Positions 11,689 to 23,334 are shown, counted from the first letter of the stretch. The stretch: 64,000 bases of DNA from Ypsolopha sequella (GCA_934047225.1 OW203990.1:21741045-21805044), one strand, 5' to 3'. The notes: generated from the letters alone by a model not told the origin. Translations and numbers: made by a program.

Positions 11689-12076
11689 GTCCACAGTTCC
11701 GCATCGCACACAGCGGACGGATCACATTAAACGGTTTAGTTTTGCATAGTGCGTCCACTGTATTGGCAGCGACCGGATTTGCCAACGCAAGTACCAGCAA
11801 TCGGATTGCCGATGCCACTTCGTTTGGATTTTCGTAGTGATCATACGTGCGGAGCGAGCGCGAGGTGCGTCCACTGGGTCAGCATTCCGCATGACGTCAT
11901 CGGCACGCATCGCATAAGTTGTCTCTCAGAGCAACGGCGTCGGCATTGCCGATGACGTCATATGGAATGCCGATCCAGTGGACGCTGTTGTATGAGTTTC
12001 TATACAAGGCAAACCATAATCCGTTGCGTACGATGCGTCCGATGCGTCCGATGCCGAACTGTAGACGCTAGCCTTA
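11689..12076. mobile_element. GC-rich TIR element with two TGACGTCA sites
   Basis: The left end AAGGTAAGCGTCCACAG and the right end CTGTAGACGCTAGCCTTA are imperfect inverted repeats. The interior repeats GCGTCCACTG and GCATTGCCGATG, and near its middle has two palindromic TGACGTCA octamers (11892..11899 and 11953..11960). A GATGCGTCC minisatellite (about 3 units) lies near 12031. No protein is encoded. Confidence 0.6.
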
Positions 12077-12770
12077 AGTGTACCACATATACCGCAGAGT
12101 CGGCATTCGTTTCAGATAGACGTCAAAAATTTGTACATACGAAAATGCTCGTATTTGAAAACATACAAACATGAAGTCAACGTGGTAGTTAAATCATCCA
12201 CAGATGTAATCGGTTTCAGAAGCAGAAATTTATTTCTGTAATAGTTTTGGCATTCAATAATAAAACATTTCATGAGAAACCTTTCAAACTTTAGTGACGT
12301 TTGTATCGTGAAAGAGAAATCGTCTCTTTCATACAAAATGCAAACCTGAAATGTATGGAACGGCAAATATGTTTTTACATATGATATATGATAGCAAAAG
12401 TTATTCGTTTGAACATGGTAAGCTAAATAGAGTCAAGCGTGACCGTCTTAGTAAAACAAGTTTCAGCAAAAGGCTAGTCAAAACCTAAATTATAGTTAAC
12501 TCATATTCATCCTTCGTAGTTTTATAAAATATACAATATATGTCCTGTTACAAGACGAGTAATCGAGGATACTCCTAAATGGAGATAGTATAATTTTTGC
12601 ATTAGGACGCTTGGAGTACAAGAAGATGTCATCAATCATTTTAATACCTCCTTGGAAGACGAGCAAAAACTCTACGTTGAGTTTCTTGCGAAGTTTTTCC
12701 TTAGTTTAGCTTAGATTTTACCTAGGAAGCCTTCACTTTATGTCCTAGGAGACAAAATAAATGTGTATGT
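12077..12770. other. Unremarkable AT-rich spacer
   Basis: No gene or repeat boundary was recognised. A 35-codon stretch near 12600..12720 is open but unsupported. Confidence 0.35.
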
Positions 12771-13012
12771 GTCGTGGCCATATCGTAGAATTGACCAGAT
12801 CGTAAAATATGAAATCAAAAATCTTTCACCAAAAGGAAAAAAAATAGGTGCGACGACGAGCGAAGCGAGGAGGAGAGTGTTAGGTTTACATGTAAGATAA
12901 AATAAGGGGCCAAGCGAAGCGGAGCGGAGCGGGGCGACCCTCCCAATTTTAACAGAAACACGGTATAGCCAACCAGATCATGAAATGGTCAATTCTACGA
13001 TATGGTCACGAC
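12771..13012 (+). mobile_element. GC-hairpin TIR element, copy 1
   Basis: The ends are GTCGTGGCCATATCGTAGAA and its inverse closing GATATGGTCACGAC. The interior has GACGAGCGAAGCGAGGAGG and AAGCGAAGCGGAGCGGAGCG, which can fold on themselves, and TTTACATGTAAGATAAAATA. Copy 2 at 14373..14605 lies in the opposite orientation. Degraded relatives are at 50590..50745 and 56855..56944. Confidence 0.78.
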
Positions 13013-13496
13013 ATATGAAGGGGTTGCTCAGACTGGTTTACAAGGTTTACCTTTTAAGGTGCAGTACGAAAATACTATTTTCAAAATGGTATACTCTTGC
13101 ATATAGGCAAATTTTAGGCATAGTAAAAACAGAAAAACAGAATAGTAGGCTATCTTCAAATAAATGTACCAATTGCGGCTTATATGTGTGCGTGCCTGGT
13201 GCGTGCCAGTACTTACTTGTACGCACGAACCACATAACGCACACAACGACACTTGCTAAGTCGGAAAGATCGGGGCGAGTCGGGGGCGCCCGCCGACGCG
13301 CTCTGCAGTCACGATTGTTTGAGTTCGAATTTTAAACATTGAATCTGAGCTGATGCCATATGCTCAGTGTTAATTTAACAGAATTTTTATTCTGTTTTTA
13401 CTATGTTGTAGATGAATAGTTGCCGGTACTTATTTGCCAAATTTTATACCATGTAATGGTTTATTAACATTATAGTAAGGTTAAAAAAAAAAATTG
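13013..13496. other. Spacer without recognised genes
   Basis: A 116-codon plus-strand frame starting at 12985 begins inside the preceding TIR element and runs out of it, so it is unlikely to be a gene. There is a local GC-rich patch at 13261..13310. Confidence 0.35.
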
Positions 13497-13710
13497 TCTG
13501 TCTGTCCGTCTGCCTGTCTGTATGTATGTACTCGTATGTTCCGTTTTAACCCAAAAACCACTCAACGCATTTGGATGTGGTTTTCCTAATTATCATCGTA
13601 GTGACACTGGTCAACATATTGGACATAACGGGTGTTGAGAAAATAACCACCAAGCCAAAAACGGGTATAAGATTGAATCAGCGCGGGCGGAGCCGCGGAC
13701 GAAAGGCTAG
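13497..13710 (+). mobile_element. Helitron-like 3' end
   Basis: It begins with a GTCTGTCTGTCC run, then CATTTGGATGTGGTTTTCC, and closes with GCGCGGGCGGAGCCGCGGAC followed by GAAAGGCTAG and a T. A GC-rich palindromic subterminal stretch followed by CTAG is the Helitron 3' signature. Confidence 0.62.
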
Positions 13711-14003
13711 TAGGTAATAATTAATATTTATTGTAATTTAATACAAGACAGGATTTAAAAATTAAATAGAGTTGTAATTTTAGAGCTTGGATGAAAAAAG
13801 TGGCCATACAGAAAATCAGTGTTGAATATTAATATGATACATTTTGAAACAATATTTCGTTGAACATATATAAGTGTTTCGCTAAGTTTCTAACAAATGT
13901 AAAATTAAATGATCTCAAGTGCAAAGTTCAGGCGCAGTGTCGGTCTGACAAGGGCCATGGTCATCCCTAAAATATAGAAATAAATAGTAAGTATATCATT
14001 CTA

Positions 14004-14084
14004 TGGATGAGGATGACTGAGGACCATCAAGAGTGGCGTAATATGGGGGGGACCTATGTCCAGCAGTGGACGAATACGGGCTGA
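14004..14084 (+). pseudogene. RTE-like LINE C-terminus
   Basis: An open run of 26 residues followed by TGA reads W-M-R-M-T-E-D-H-Q-E-W-R-N-M and ends Y-V-Q-Q-W-T-N-T-G. This is the C-terminal end of the endonuclease-reverse transcriptase found in lepidopteran RTE-like LINEs (recalled). The GATGG tail follows to about 14100. Everything upstream is lost, consistent with 5' truncation on retrotransposition. The same end is seen at 25211 and 28126 on the minus strand. Confidence 0.82.
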
Positions 14085-14152
14085 TGGATGGATGGATGAT
14101 ATCATTCTTTAGGTTCTTATATCTACTGAAATATATCTTTGAATTTATGCTG

Positions 14153-14300
14153 GGTGTAAAGATGAAGTTGCGGAAGCCGGAAACTGGCGATAGTACTGGT
14201 CCATACGAACAAGTTTTACCTTGGAGTCAACCATTGAATCGCGAAAATAAAATCCGCTGTTCCATAGAAAAGTTACATAGCTACCCGATCACAATGTATA
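14153..14300 (+). mobile_element. Half copy of the 221-bp palindromic MITE
   Basis: GATGAAGTTGCGGAAGCCGG, AAACTGGCGATAGTACTGG and CATACGAACAAGTTTTACC align with one arm of the complete copy at 35578..35798. The other arm is absent. Confidence 0.68.
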
Positions 14301-14372
14301 AAACAAAATATAATCTTTTCTCGATTTCTCAGTTTTTTTTACGGAAAGTTGTTTGTTGTGAAAGTTGTTTGT

Positions 14373-14605
14373 GTCGTGGCTATATCGTATTTCTGTTAAA
14401 ATTGGGAGGGTCGCCTCGCTCCGCTCCGCTTCGCTCGGCTCTTTATTTTGTCTTACATGTAAACCTAACACGCACCTCCTCGCTCCACTTCGCTTCGCTC
14501 GTCGTCGCACCTATTTTTTACTTTTGGTGAAAGATTTTTGATTTCATACTTTACGATCTGCCCAACCAGCTCATGAAATGGTCAATTCTACGATATGGTC
14601 ACGAC
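14373..14605 (-). mobile_element. GC-hairpin TIR element, copy 2
   Basis: It has the same TIRs as 12771..13012, with the interior reversed (GGGAGGGTCGCCTCGCTCC ... CTCGTCGTCGCACC). The two copies sit 1.36 kb apart in opposite orientation with a Helitron end and a LINE end between them. Composite transposition is possible, but independent insertion is simpler. Confidence 0.78.
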
Positions 14606-15824
14606 ATATATACATAAACTATTCATGGATATCTTCAATTCAAACATATGGAAGCATATTTTAAACGTTTTTACTACTTTCTTACATATGTATTCAAATT
14701 ATTTTCTGTTAGAAATAAAATAATATTTTAAATTCCATAAAAGTCTGTCAAGTGTACAAACGTACACAAAGTACAGGATCAGTCAATGCAGCTGTGTGAC
14801 CTGTACCGCAGACCAATTAAGAGCAGACATCATAAAGTGACCAACTCAGTTGTGGGCGCGGCCAAATGTCATGCTATTTCATTTCGCTATAATACGCAAC
14901 TTGAAAACTGTAAAGTTGCTGCTCCATGAAACTTGCGAAGACAATAACATCGTACCAATTTCGTCACGGGCGCAAAATTGAAAATTTGTTTCGAGAGTCA
15001 CGTGATTTTTGCAAGGTTGTAGACGTTTTCAAACATACTTTTAAATTGGATAGTTCTTCAATTGGCATATTTAAAAAAAATTATTAAAGAGCATTATCTT
15101 TCTTTCTCGTAATCTGTCATTCTGAAGGTATATACATTATTTATAGGTATTATTTAGTTACGTGTAGTAACTATATTTTTGTATTTTTATCTTAAAAATA
15201 GGAGTATAAAAAGTTATATGTATTATGTTAAAATTGTATGCAAATTTATTTATTTTATGATTTTATCTAAATCAATAAAAGCACATTCAGCTACAGTTTT
15301 AGTAAAAAACCGTTAAATTTACGAATTTTAGGGGTTTGTTGTTAAGACATTACTCAAATTTCACGATTTTTAATTCCACTTTAATATAGATCTAGATAAT
15401 GTCAATGGACTTAGCCTAAAATATATAGTTGACGCTGAATTTTGTTGCTTCTTGATGAAACGTCATCTTGCTATTAAATAAAATTCCTTGGTACTCGGTT
15501 CCACAAATATGATTATGTTTAATTACCTTTTAAGGGTTTGCTACCAGTTTCGTCGTTTTACGACATCATCAGGCACTGTATTTGAGGTGTTAAGAACACA
15601 TTTTGTAAAACTACAAATTTAATGTGTTTACATAAACAGGATTTAGTTTGATAATACGACCTAAAGAAGTATATCATAACCTAGGGGTGTGCATTCGTGT
15701 ACATTTAGGTTGAATAAACACGTTTTGTAAAGTCATGTTACACTATCTAAAATAAGCAAAAGGATTATTACAGTAAAATAAATATTGATATAACGAAGAA
15801 TAGAGAATATAGCCTAATATATCT
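14606..15824. other. AT-rich spacer
   Basis: No gene. At about 15530..15600, GGGTTTGCTACCAGTTTCG and CGACATCATCAGGCACTG look like an end of a dispersed repeat, but no partner end was found. Confidence 0.35.
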
Positions 15825-16340
15825 GGGGGCACGGCAGTGCCCCCGCAAAGTCTCGCAGAAAAAACGCGGAACGGCCGTACCATCCTTTTCTCGAAGCAAC
15901 TCACGGCACTTTCAACCCCCCTGTATCTTCGTTGTGGGTGAAGCTAGAAGTCTGAAATTTCAGGAACCAAGAGTACTTACTGATCCTATATCTGACCCCA
16001 AATTACAACTTTGTACCTATATTCGATTACGAAATATCTCAAGTCAAAGTTCCCTTATTTTGTCACTGACTGACTGACACATCATCAAAAGTCTAAAGGT
16101 GTTCTAGCAGGCCTACAAACTTGAAATTTTGCATGCGGTTAGTGTTAAGTGTACATTGCAACAAAAAAATATAAAAATGTTATTTGCGGTTGGTAATTTA
16201 ATATTTCCATACAAAGTCTATACAAAATGTATGTTTCCAGCTGCATCTATAAATTTGTATGACACTACATGACGTTGGTGGTATGCTGCTTTGCATTAAA
16301 GACGCCTAAAACGAAAAATTCTACGTTAAAGTTAAAGTGC
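15825..16340 (+). repeat. Dispersed repeat with GGGGGCAC hairpin at its start
   Basis: It starts with an 8-bp GC hairpin (GGGGGCAC/GTGCCCCC, 15825..15844) followed by GCAAAGTCTCGCAG. Further on, CACTGACTGACTGACACATC and ACTTGAAATTTTGCATGCGG resemble text found in lepidopteran dispersed repeats. The right boundary is uncertain. Confidence 0.4.
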
Positions 16341-16355
16341 GAAAACTAAAAAATA

Positions 16356-17585
16356 AAACCGGTAAAGTGCGAATCTGATTCGTGCATAAAGAGTTCCGTA
16401 CCCCTACACAATACGGGTACGGAACCCTAAAAGTAAATAACAAAAATAAAGATGCCATAGCAACATTAAGGCGACAAAAAACAAAGCGATAAAACGGTAG
16501 CGCCTGACAAACCATTCGGTACCTTTTTAGTACGGAACCCAAATTTTCATTATTTTACTTTAAAGTATTTACTACAGACTGCCCAAAGTTTAAACTTTTA
16601 CTTGTATGTTGTATTACCGTTCTAAAGATAGAGCCTTTGTTATAATAATCTATTCCTTGGGTAAGGCACCCTAAAAAGGGTGGTTTATAATGTTCCACAC
16701 ATTCACAATATTAGTCTATTTAAGAAGAAAATATCAACATTTCGTAATTAAGTCACTAAAAAAACGGTAGTTTGCGAATCCGACTCGCGCATAAAGGGTT
16801 CCGTACCCCTACACAATACGGGTATGGAACCCTAAAAGTAAACTGCATCAACATAGATGCCATAGCACCATCAAGGCGACAAAAAACAAAGCGATAAAAC
16901 GGTAGCGCCTGACAAACAATTCGGTACCTTTTTAGGAAGGAACCCTAATTTTTATTATTTCTTATTTAACTTTAAAGTAGTCTGCCTAAATTTTCAACTT
17001 GTATGTATAACCGTTCTAACGATAGAGCCTTTGTTATAATAATTTGTGCTTTGGGTAAGGAACCTTAAAACACATTTAGTCTATTTAAGAAGATAAATAT
17101 CAACATTTCGTAATTAAGTCGCTATTAAACCGGCTAAGTGCAATTCAGACTCGCTCACGAAGGATTCCGTACTACCATCACACAATATGGGTACGAAACC
17201 CCAAATCATTATGGTAAATACCAACAATAAAGATGACATAGCAACATCAAGGCGACAAAAAACAAGGCGCTAAAATGGTAGCGCCTGACAAACAAATCAG
17301 CACCTTTTGAATACGGAACTCTAATATTTATATGCCCAAAATTGTTGTTTTATAAATATAGAGTTGAAACAAATAACATTGAATAATTGGACCACCCTTG
17401 GATTTCCATTTATTGAACTTTTTATGCTGTGAGAGGGGCCATGTTATTATTGAAAATATACATGAAAATATTTACGCGCTACCTATAACGGCTGAAGCTG
17501 TAGACCCATGTGATAGATGGATAGACAGCGGAGGATTAGTAATAGGGTCACGGAACCTAATGATACGGAACCCTAAAAATCAAGG
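16356..17585 (+). repeat. GTTCCGTAC-family repeat, internally triplicated
   Basis: Three consecutive units start at 16356, 16762 and 17127. Each opens with an AAACGG/AAGTGCGA-like motif and then GGTTCCGTACCCCTACACAA, GGTACGGAACCCTAAAAG and GATAAAACGGTAGCGCCTGA. Units 1 and 2 are full (about 406 and 365 bp) and share the end TTTCGTAATTAAGTC. Unit 3 is shorter. The tail at about 17515..17585 (GGATTAGTAATAGGGTC ... GGAACCCTAAAAA) is the usual 3' end of this family. Confidence 0.72.
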
Positions 17586-17890
17586 TAAAAGGTTATTTAT
17601 CAAGTAAAGCTTTAAATATATTAAAGGAAAAATAAAGCGGCTAATGTTGTTTTATTTGTATATGCATCCTCTATGATGTAGGTATATTGAAATGTCTATG
17701 TACTCGTGTGTCATTCAAAAAAGACCAGGTTTAGCTCATTATTCTGAGAGGTTTAGACATAATAATGTACTCTGTGGTTTAGACTGACAAGCCTGCCTTT
17801 CACTTCATGGTCAAAAGAAATTTTAACCTGCCTGTTGCATCTATTTGTGGATAATAGTAATAATAACTTACAGTAAAAATTAATATTGCA

Positions 17891-18378
17891 ATGGAACCTG
17901 AAATATTGTACATAAATGAAAATCCTTGTCCACACCTAGTTGTCGCTATACCTGGAGATGGTTCATGTTTGTTCCATTTTTTGTCATTCTCTATGTATGG
18001 GAACATTGAGTCGTCATATGACATTAGGTGTGCGGTAGTCGAGTATGTGGTTGCGCATTGGGATGAAATGCAACTATATACGTGTGACGAGCGTGGAGAC
18101 ACATGTACTTGACAGCAATGATGAAAACTACCACCTACGGTTCCGTATCCGAAATTATGGCAGCCACCGCTTTGTATCCATTTACGTTCGAGGTTAACGA
18201 AAATGGCCGTTTGAGAGGATCATTCGGTGGCGATCCTGGGATGCCAGTGAAACGTTTACGATTCTCTGGTAGTTTCTTAGGTGGTCATTATGAAATGCTC
18301 CTTCCCGATACTAGTTTCTCAGGAGTATGTCCTAATGATCAGTTAAAGGGAGTGGGTTTTAAGAAAATCCGCAGCTGA
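17891..18378 (+). pseudogene. OTU-like cysteine protease domain, frameshifted
   Basis: Two frames overlap end to start: 17891..18112 and 18103..18378. The first has I-P-G-D-G-S-C-L-F-H followed by F-S-M-Y-G, the Asp-Gly-x-x-Cys catalytic box of OTU-type deubiquitinase folds. The second carries T-T-Y-G-S-V-S-E-I-M-A-A and, near its end, G-G-H-Y-E, placing the catalytic His where OTU domains have it. A frame change near 18103..18112 separates Cys from His, so no single product holds both. The total (about 155 residues) fits one OTU domain. OTU domains are known in host deubiquitinases and in mobile elements, including Helitrons. With no other exons nearby and a foldback element directly downstream, a transposon origin is more likely. 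Confidence 0.72.
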
Positions 18379-18437
18379 CGTGCAATAAATATTACCCGAG
18401 AAGAAAAAAAGGAGGACTACCTACAAAAAGAAATGAG

Positions 18438-19059
18438 ATCCCATCAAAAACAAAAAATGTACAAAAATGGCAAGTCTCGCAACGCAATCCTTCCACCGTA
18501 AAAAGTTGTGAGATCTTATGTAAAGCCAAGTCTGCTATTTTAGTTTTTATGGAAGCACCTTTTCATTTAAGTTAGTATGAGAGCACCTATTTAACAAATT
18601 TATCATTAATTGTTTCCTATTTAGTTACCTACCATCATTAAGTGACTGTATTAATATTAGTCATCTTTATTTCCTAATAAAATATGGTGACTTTGCAATC
18701 GCAGAGCACAAATAAAGCACTGATGCGTAGAAATATCTTCTCAAATCGCTACTAAATTGGTATTAGGTAGCTGATATGTTGTATATGTTGCTGTGCGATT
18801 GCGAAGTCACTATATTTTATCAGGAAATAAAGATGACTAATATTAATACAGTCACTTAACGTTGGTAGGTAACTAAATAGGAAACAATTAATGATAAATT
18901 TGTTAAATAGGTGATCCCATACTAACTTAAATGAAAAGGTGCTTCTATAAAAACTAAAATAGCAGACTTGGCTTTACATAAGATCTCACAACTTTTTACG
19001 GTGGAAGGATTGCGTTGCGAGACTTGCCATTTTTGTACATTTTTTGTTTTTGATGGGAT
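18438..19059. mobile_element. 622-bp foldback element
   Basis: Arms of about 273 bp (18438..18711 and 18787..19059) are inverted copies with few mismatches. The ends are ATCCCATCAAAAACAAAAAA and its complement. A 75-bp loop lies between. It begins 60 bp after the OTU remnant stops. It has no coding capacity. Confidence 0.87.
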
Positions 19060-19564
19060 TAACATTACATAGACTACTCGCAATTTTGTGATAGCGTTTG
19101 TGTGGACAGACAGACAACAACATTTACGCTATGAGGATTTCCTGGTCTTTTTTAAAAAACCCTAAAAAATACGCCAGTCGGTTACGTCGTTAACGTGAGA
19201 TTTTTGCGTACAAAGCTATGCAAAATAAAAAAAACTCCAATACAAAATTCCCAATAGAATAAAGTTCCAATTTGAGGAGTACCTATTGATGCTCTGTATT
19301 TTATTCTTATGTGGGGTTCCCCTTTCGTAACGACACAAACAAGTAAATTCCAAAGGGATATAACAACAATACGACATTCTCTGTGCATAAAGCTTTGATT
19401 ACTTTTAGATTTCCAAATCGTACTTATTGTATCCGCAAAAGAAGTCTCCTGTAAAAGAACTTATGATGTAGGAATAACGTTGAAAATGCTCTAAACGGCA
19501 GAACTTCTTCAATGGCGGTCATTCTAAAGTTAACCTTTACCCGAGAATAAATTTATAGTACCAA

Positions 19565-19700
19565 CGTACGCCTGTCTCCCAGAGGGGTAGGCAGAGACTA
19601 CAGATTTCCATCTGCTACGATCTGACATACCTCTTCTTCCATATCCATCAATCTAGTCATACAAGCCTTTCTTATGCTGCCAATTTCTAGAAGCCCTTTC
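19565..19700 (-). repeat. Dispersed repeat fragment (CCCAGAGGGGTAGGCAGAG)
   Basis: GTCTCCCAGAGGGGTAGGCA followed by GAGACTACAGATTTCCA matches text I recall from a very common lepidopteran retroposon. Only a fragment is present and the strand is uncertain. Confidence 0.4.
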
Positions 19701-19870
19701 GAGCTTTACCTTCCACGGGAATTTCTGTTCATTATAATTTAATTAGATATATATGATGAGTTTAAGTATTAAATGAAACCATAACACACAAACATTCTTA
19801 ATTTTTGTTGCATCTCATAAACAAATAAGATACAATACGCTTTATTATGGGTACTACATAGACATGTTAA

Positions 19871-20256
19871 GAGGCTATGCAAATTTTATTTTTGTCACTG
19901 TCACTCCAAGTGAAAAATCGCGCAGTGCGAGAGGGGTGGATTCAGAGCAAAAGGGAAAAAAGTTGGTTTTATATTTTTATTATAAAAACTAAAATAGCTA
20001 GCAAAATTTCAACTACCAAATCCCTAGATATTGTTGAAACACACCTAATAAAATATGTTTGAGTTCTGTATATGGTTCCTATTCGTCAAACGAAGAGAAA
20101 AAGTGTGTTTGAAGACCTCATTTCAACAATTATTTCTATCGAGGAAAATTTATCTAAACATGTTTTCAATGCATGTACCAGAAATTTAATAACATTTTTT
20201 GTGTATTTCATGAAATACACAGAAAAGAAACACCCGTAGTTTTTTCGCACATCGCC
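19871..20256. mobile_element. TTAA-flanked non-autonomous element, 386 bp
   Basis: TTAA stands directly at both sides (19867-19870 and 20257-20260). The ends GAGGCTATGCAAATTTT and TTTTTTCGCACATCGCC are imperfect inverted repeats. The interior (GAGAAAAAGTGTGTTTGAAG) is shared with 43796..44118. A TTAA target duplication is the piggyBac hallmark, but the GGCG/GAGG termini are not the usual CCC type. Confidence 0.7.
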
Positions 20257-20312
20257 TTAAATACCCAAACTCAAGACAAAATTATCAATATAAAAAAAAA
20301 TATAGCATGAAA

Positions 20313-20470
20313 CTAGCTTTTGTCCGCGACTTCGCTTGCGGGGAAGAGTCTGAATAAAGAAAACCACATCCAAATCCGTATTGGCAAATCAGGTAACCCG
20401 ACTTCGTAGACATTAAATACGTATATAACCCAAGGATAAGGACAAAGGATGGAAAGATTTGAGAGGTAAC
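20313..20470 (-). mobile_element. Helitron-like 3' end, minus strand
   Basis: On the minus strand it ends GCGAAGTCGCGGACAAAAG followed by CTAG at 20313..20316. Upstream it shares ATTTGGATGTGGTTTTC with 13497..13710, so both belong to one family. Confidence 0.55.
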
Positions 20471-22230
20471 CATATGGCCCAAGTGGGATTAATTCTGAGA
20501 AGAAAGAGAAATAAATAACCTAAAACACCGAAAGCGTGGGCTTATCTCTAAAATACATGTCTGGAGATTTGGATGGCCTTACTGTTTTATCGACTAAAGG
20601 TTTTGTAATATTGAGGGAAAAAACACATAATTTGTATTTACGAGATGCCGGTTCCTACCTAGGAATTATTAAAAAGATACGTAATTCTCTAATTACTTGA
20701 TTGATCACGCTAGGCTGAATGCTAAAGTTGTTTGTACTTACTTCTGTATTTGGAAGTTAATTGTGAACTAAAATATACTTTTAACTCATTTGCTCTCAAT
20801 ACAAAACTGATTTCAAAGTTGTGTTAAGAAACATTACAATTTTTTCCCTAACTACTTACTGACTTAATATTTTTCCTAAAATACATTATATCGAAACTTG
20901 TTCTAGTCCCTTTTATTGTAATGTTCTGTATTTTATAAAGTATTTGACGATAAACGCGCGATTAAAAATTGTTTTTTTTTCATGTTTTTGTAATTAGACG
21001 TAAAACATACAAACAAACATAGCTATAAAATGGTAAACATGTAAAAACGCTGGAGATGGCACTTTATATTAAGGATCAAGGTATGTGTATGTTTCGATTT
21101 CCTAAATCAACAGAATGCGACGTATTCGACATTCAAAAATGTCGAATTTCACATTTTCACAAGGATAGTCGCCTTAAAATCTTTTTCTCTTTGGACAACG
21201 ATGATATTGTATGAAAACGCAACATGAAAGGGCGTAACTTATTCGAATTCCTATAATTATTCGATATTATTATCTAATTTACTTATTCAGTGTTCTAAAC
21301 ACAAAAATTTGGCAAAAAAAAGAAGTTGGTTTGTAAAAAATAACGACTTTTATATTATTATTATTACTTATTTCTCATTTATTATTTATTACTTTTATTA
21401 TTAAAGTATGTATTTTATGTATTTATTTTTTTAGGTTTATTTTAGTTTTTGTATGTTTATGTAGTTTTTTTAAGTAAATTTTTGTTATGTCAATTAATCT
21501 TACGTTTTGATTAAAATTAGCACTATGCTTATTTTGTTTAAAAAATAAAATATTTCATTAATATCATTTTCATTACACCCAAAGGCTGCCTGGGAGATAT
21601 TGCTATTAGCAATTTGCCTTTGTACAATATCAGTTCATTATGTCAAAATGTGTTGTCAATTATGTACGTAAATATACAAAAAGGGTGTTAAAAAAAGACT
21701 TTTAATGAGTTAAAAGCCGCTTTGGCCTGTACGAAAATTTCTTACAAGCTATGAGTTTTTTTCATTACCTTAAAACCAGCCCTTAAACGAAGGAACTTTC
21801 CTTTAAATTAATTTTCGTCTTACAAACCGACTCCTATTATAACTTAATAAGTTAGAGCTAACCTTCACGCACCGAAAGATTTTAAGATTTTAAAATCGTA
21901 AACTTTTCGTTTTATCTGATTTTCTTGAGTATTTCATAACCATTCCCAATTAAAATGAAAAATCTCAATGTTACGTTTTTATTACTTTTATAACAAGCAA
22001 TTTACTTCGAGAAATTGCAACTTCATATATAGGTACAATCATCCTAATCATCTGTCGATGGGAATTTTTTAATTTTTTAAACCACATTTTACTTTAAGCT
22101 CCTTTAAAGAAGGTATCTCAAACATTTCTGGCTTAGTAAGTAAGTAAAAGAAGTTTAAATTATATTGATATTAAATATATTTACATTGCTTTTATCAGCT
22201 TGTTTCTTTATTATCTGTCATCCTGCCACC
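20471..22230. other. AT-rich sequence with one retroposon hairpin relic
   Basis: No gene was seen. At about 21578..21635, AAAGGCTGCCTGGGAGATAT then TGCTATTAGCAATTTGCC is a hairpin-bearing 3' tail also found near 40645 and 51625. It is probably the end of an old non-LTR element. Confidence 0.4.
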
Positions 22231-22365
22231 ATTAACACTACAACTGATGCCGGGCCCAGTGGGGCCTGAACGAAATATATCTTGGACTCTATTATATGTT
22301 TTAATAATTGTGTCTCATTTAATATATATATTTACCTATATAATTATATGTATGTGATGCAACTT

Positions 22366-22460
22366 GCATCGCGTCTGGTGGATGCCTCAGGGGACCCAAG
22401 GGCCGGAGCTTACCTCGGGCAACGAATCAGCCTTGCCATCCAGCCTTGCCTTGCCCGTCG
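22366..22460 (+). pseudogene. Non-LTR element C-terminal remnant
   Basis: An open segment reads S-R-L-V-D-A-S-G-D-P-R-A-G-A-Y-L-G-Q-R then I-S-L-A-I-Q. The same motif recurs at 23888..24085 and 56315..56461. I recall it as the C-terminus of reverse-transcriptase-like proteins in invertebrate retroelements, but the lineage name is uncertain. Confidence 0.5.
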
Positions 22461-23334
22461 ATAGCGATGACTTTTATTCTAAATTTTTTGTTTGACTTTT
22501 GTTTTAAATTAATTCGCATTTGTTAGTTTAGTTTGTAATATATTTATTTTTTAGGCGTTTAGTTTGTTTAAGTTTTAAGTATTTTATAGTTTTATCTAGT
22601 TTTAATTCAATGTCAAATTGAATATAAATAATTAAGTCATAATACCAAAAATACATATCTCACCTGACATTAATAAAATTATATGAATATTAAATTATAT
22701 TGAATATATAAAAAAAAATACTCTGTAATAAGCAATTTTAGAAGTGAGTACAGTATTGTTTGTAATAGCTTCGTACTAAAATTTTATTTCGGCCCACAAA
22801 AACAATATTCCGTAACGACCAGCCATAACGGAAACTAACGAAACTCCAAATACACATACGATCTGAAATTAGTAACGTAGGCCGTAACCTCTTCGGCTTG
22901 TTGCAAGCCTGAAAACATTGAGTGAGAAAGATGCCAATGCTCCACTGAATTTAATGTATAATATGGTCTCGCGTATTTTATACGCCTCTTCTCTGCGTCA
23001 TCCAAAAATGACTGTATTGAAAAACATATTTCTCTTAACCGGTTTGTTTAAAAATATGAAATTTATGAAAAAGGTTGAAGCTTATTAAAAAGTTATGAAA
23101 AAGGTTTAATTTTTAATCAAACTATAAAAAACAAATTAATTTGAGGAAATTATTCTCGCGTATAACAAACAGCATGAAAATTGTTCAATGTCAAGCTGTT
23201 TTTAGACTGAAATTAAGTTAAATTGTTTTTTTCTTTGAGACCACTCATGGTATTTGTATGGTTCTAGCACTAAAATACAAGGAAAATAATGCTTGGAAAA
23301 AATATTTATGCCATTTTTTTTTCGTCCATCGCGT
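22461..23334. other. AT-rich, nothing recognised
   Basis: It follows the remnant above and may include its old 3' UTR (TTTAGTTTGTTTAAGTTTTA). No other structure was seen. Confidence 0.35.

Noticed and set aside
14289..14510. Arg-rich protein frame
   Set aside because: It is the GCTTCGCTCG hairpin sequence of a TIR element read as codons.
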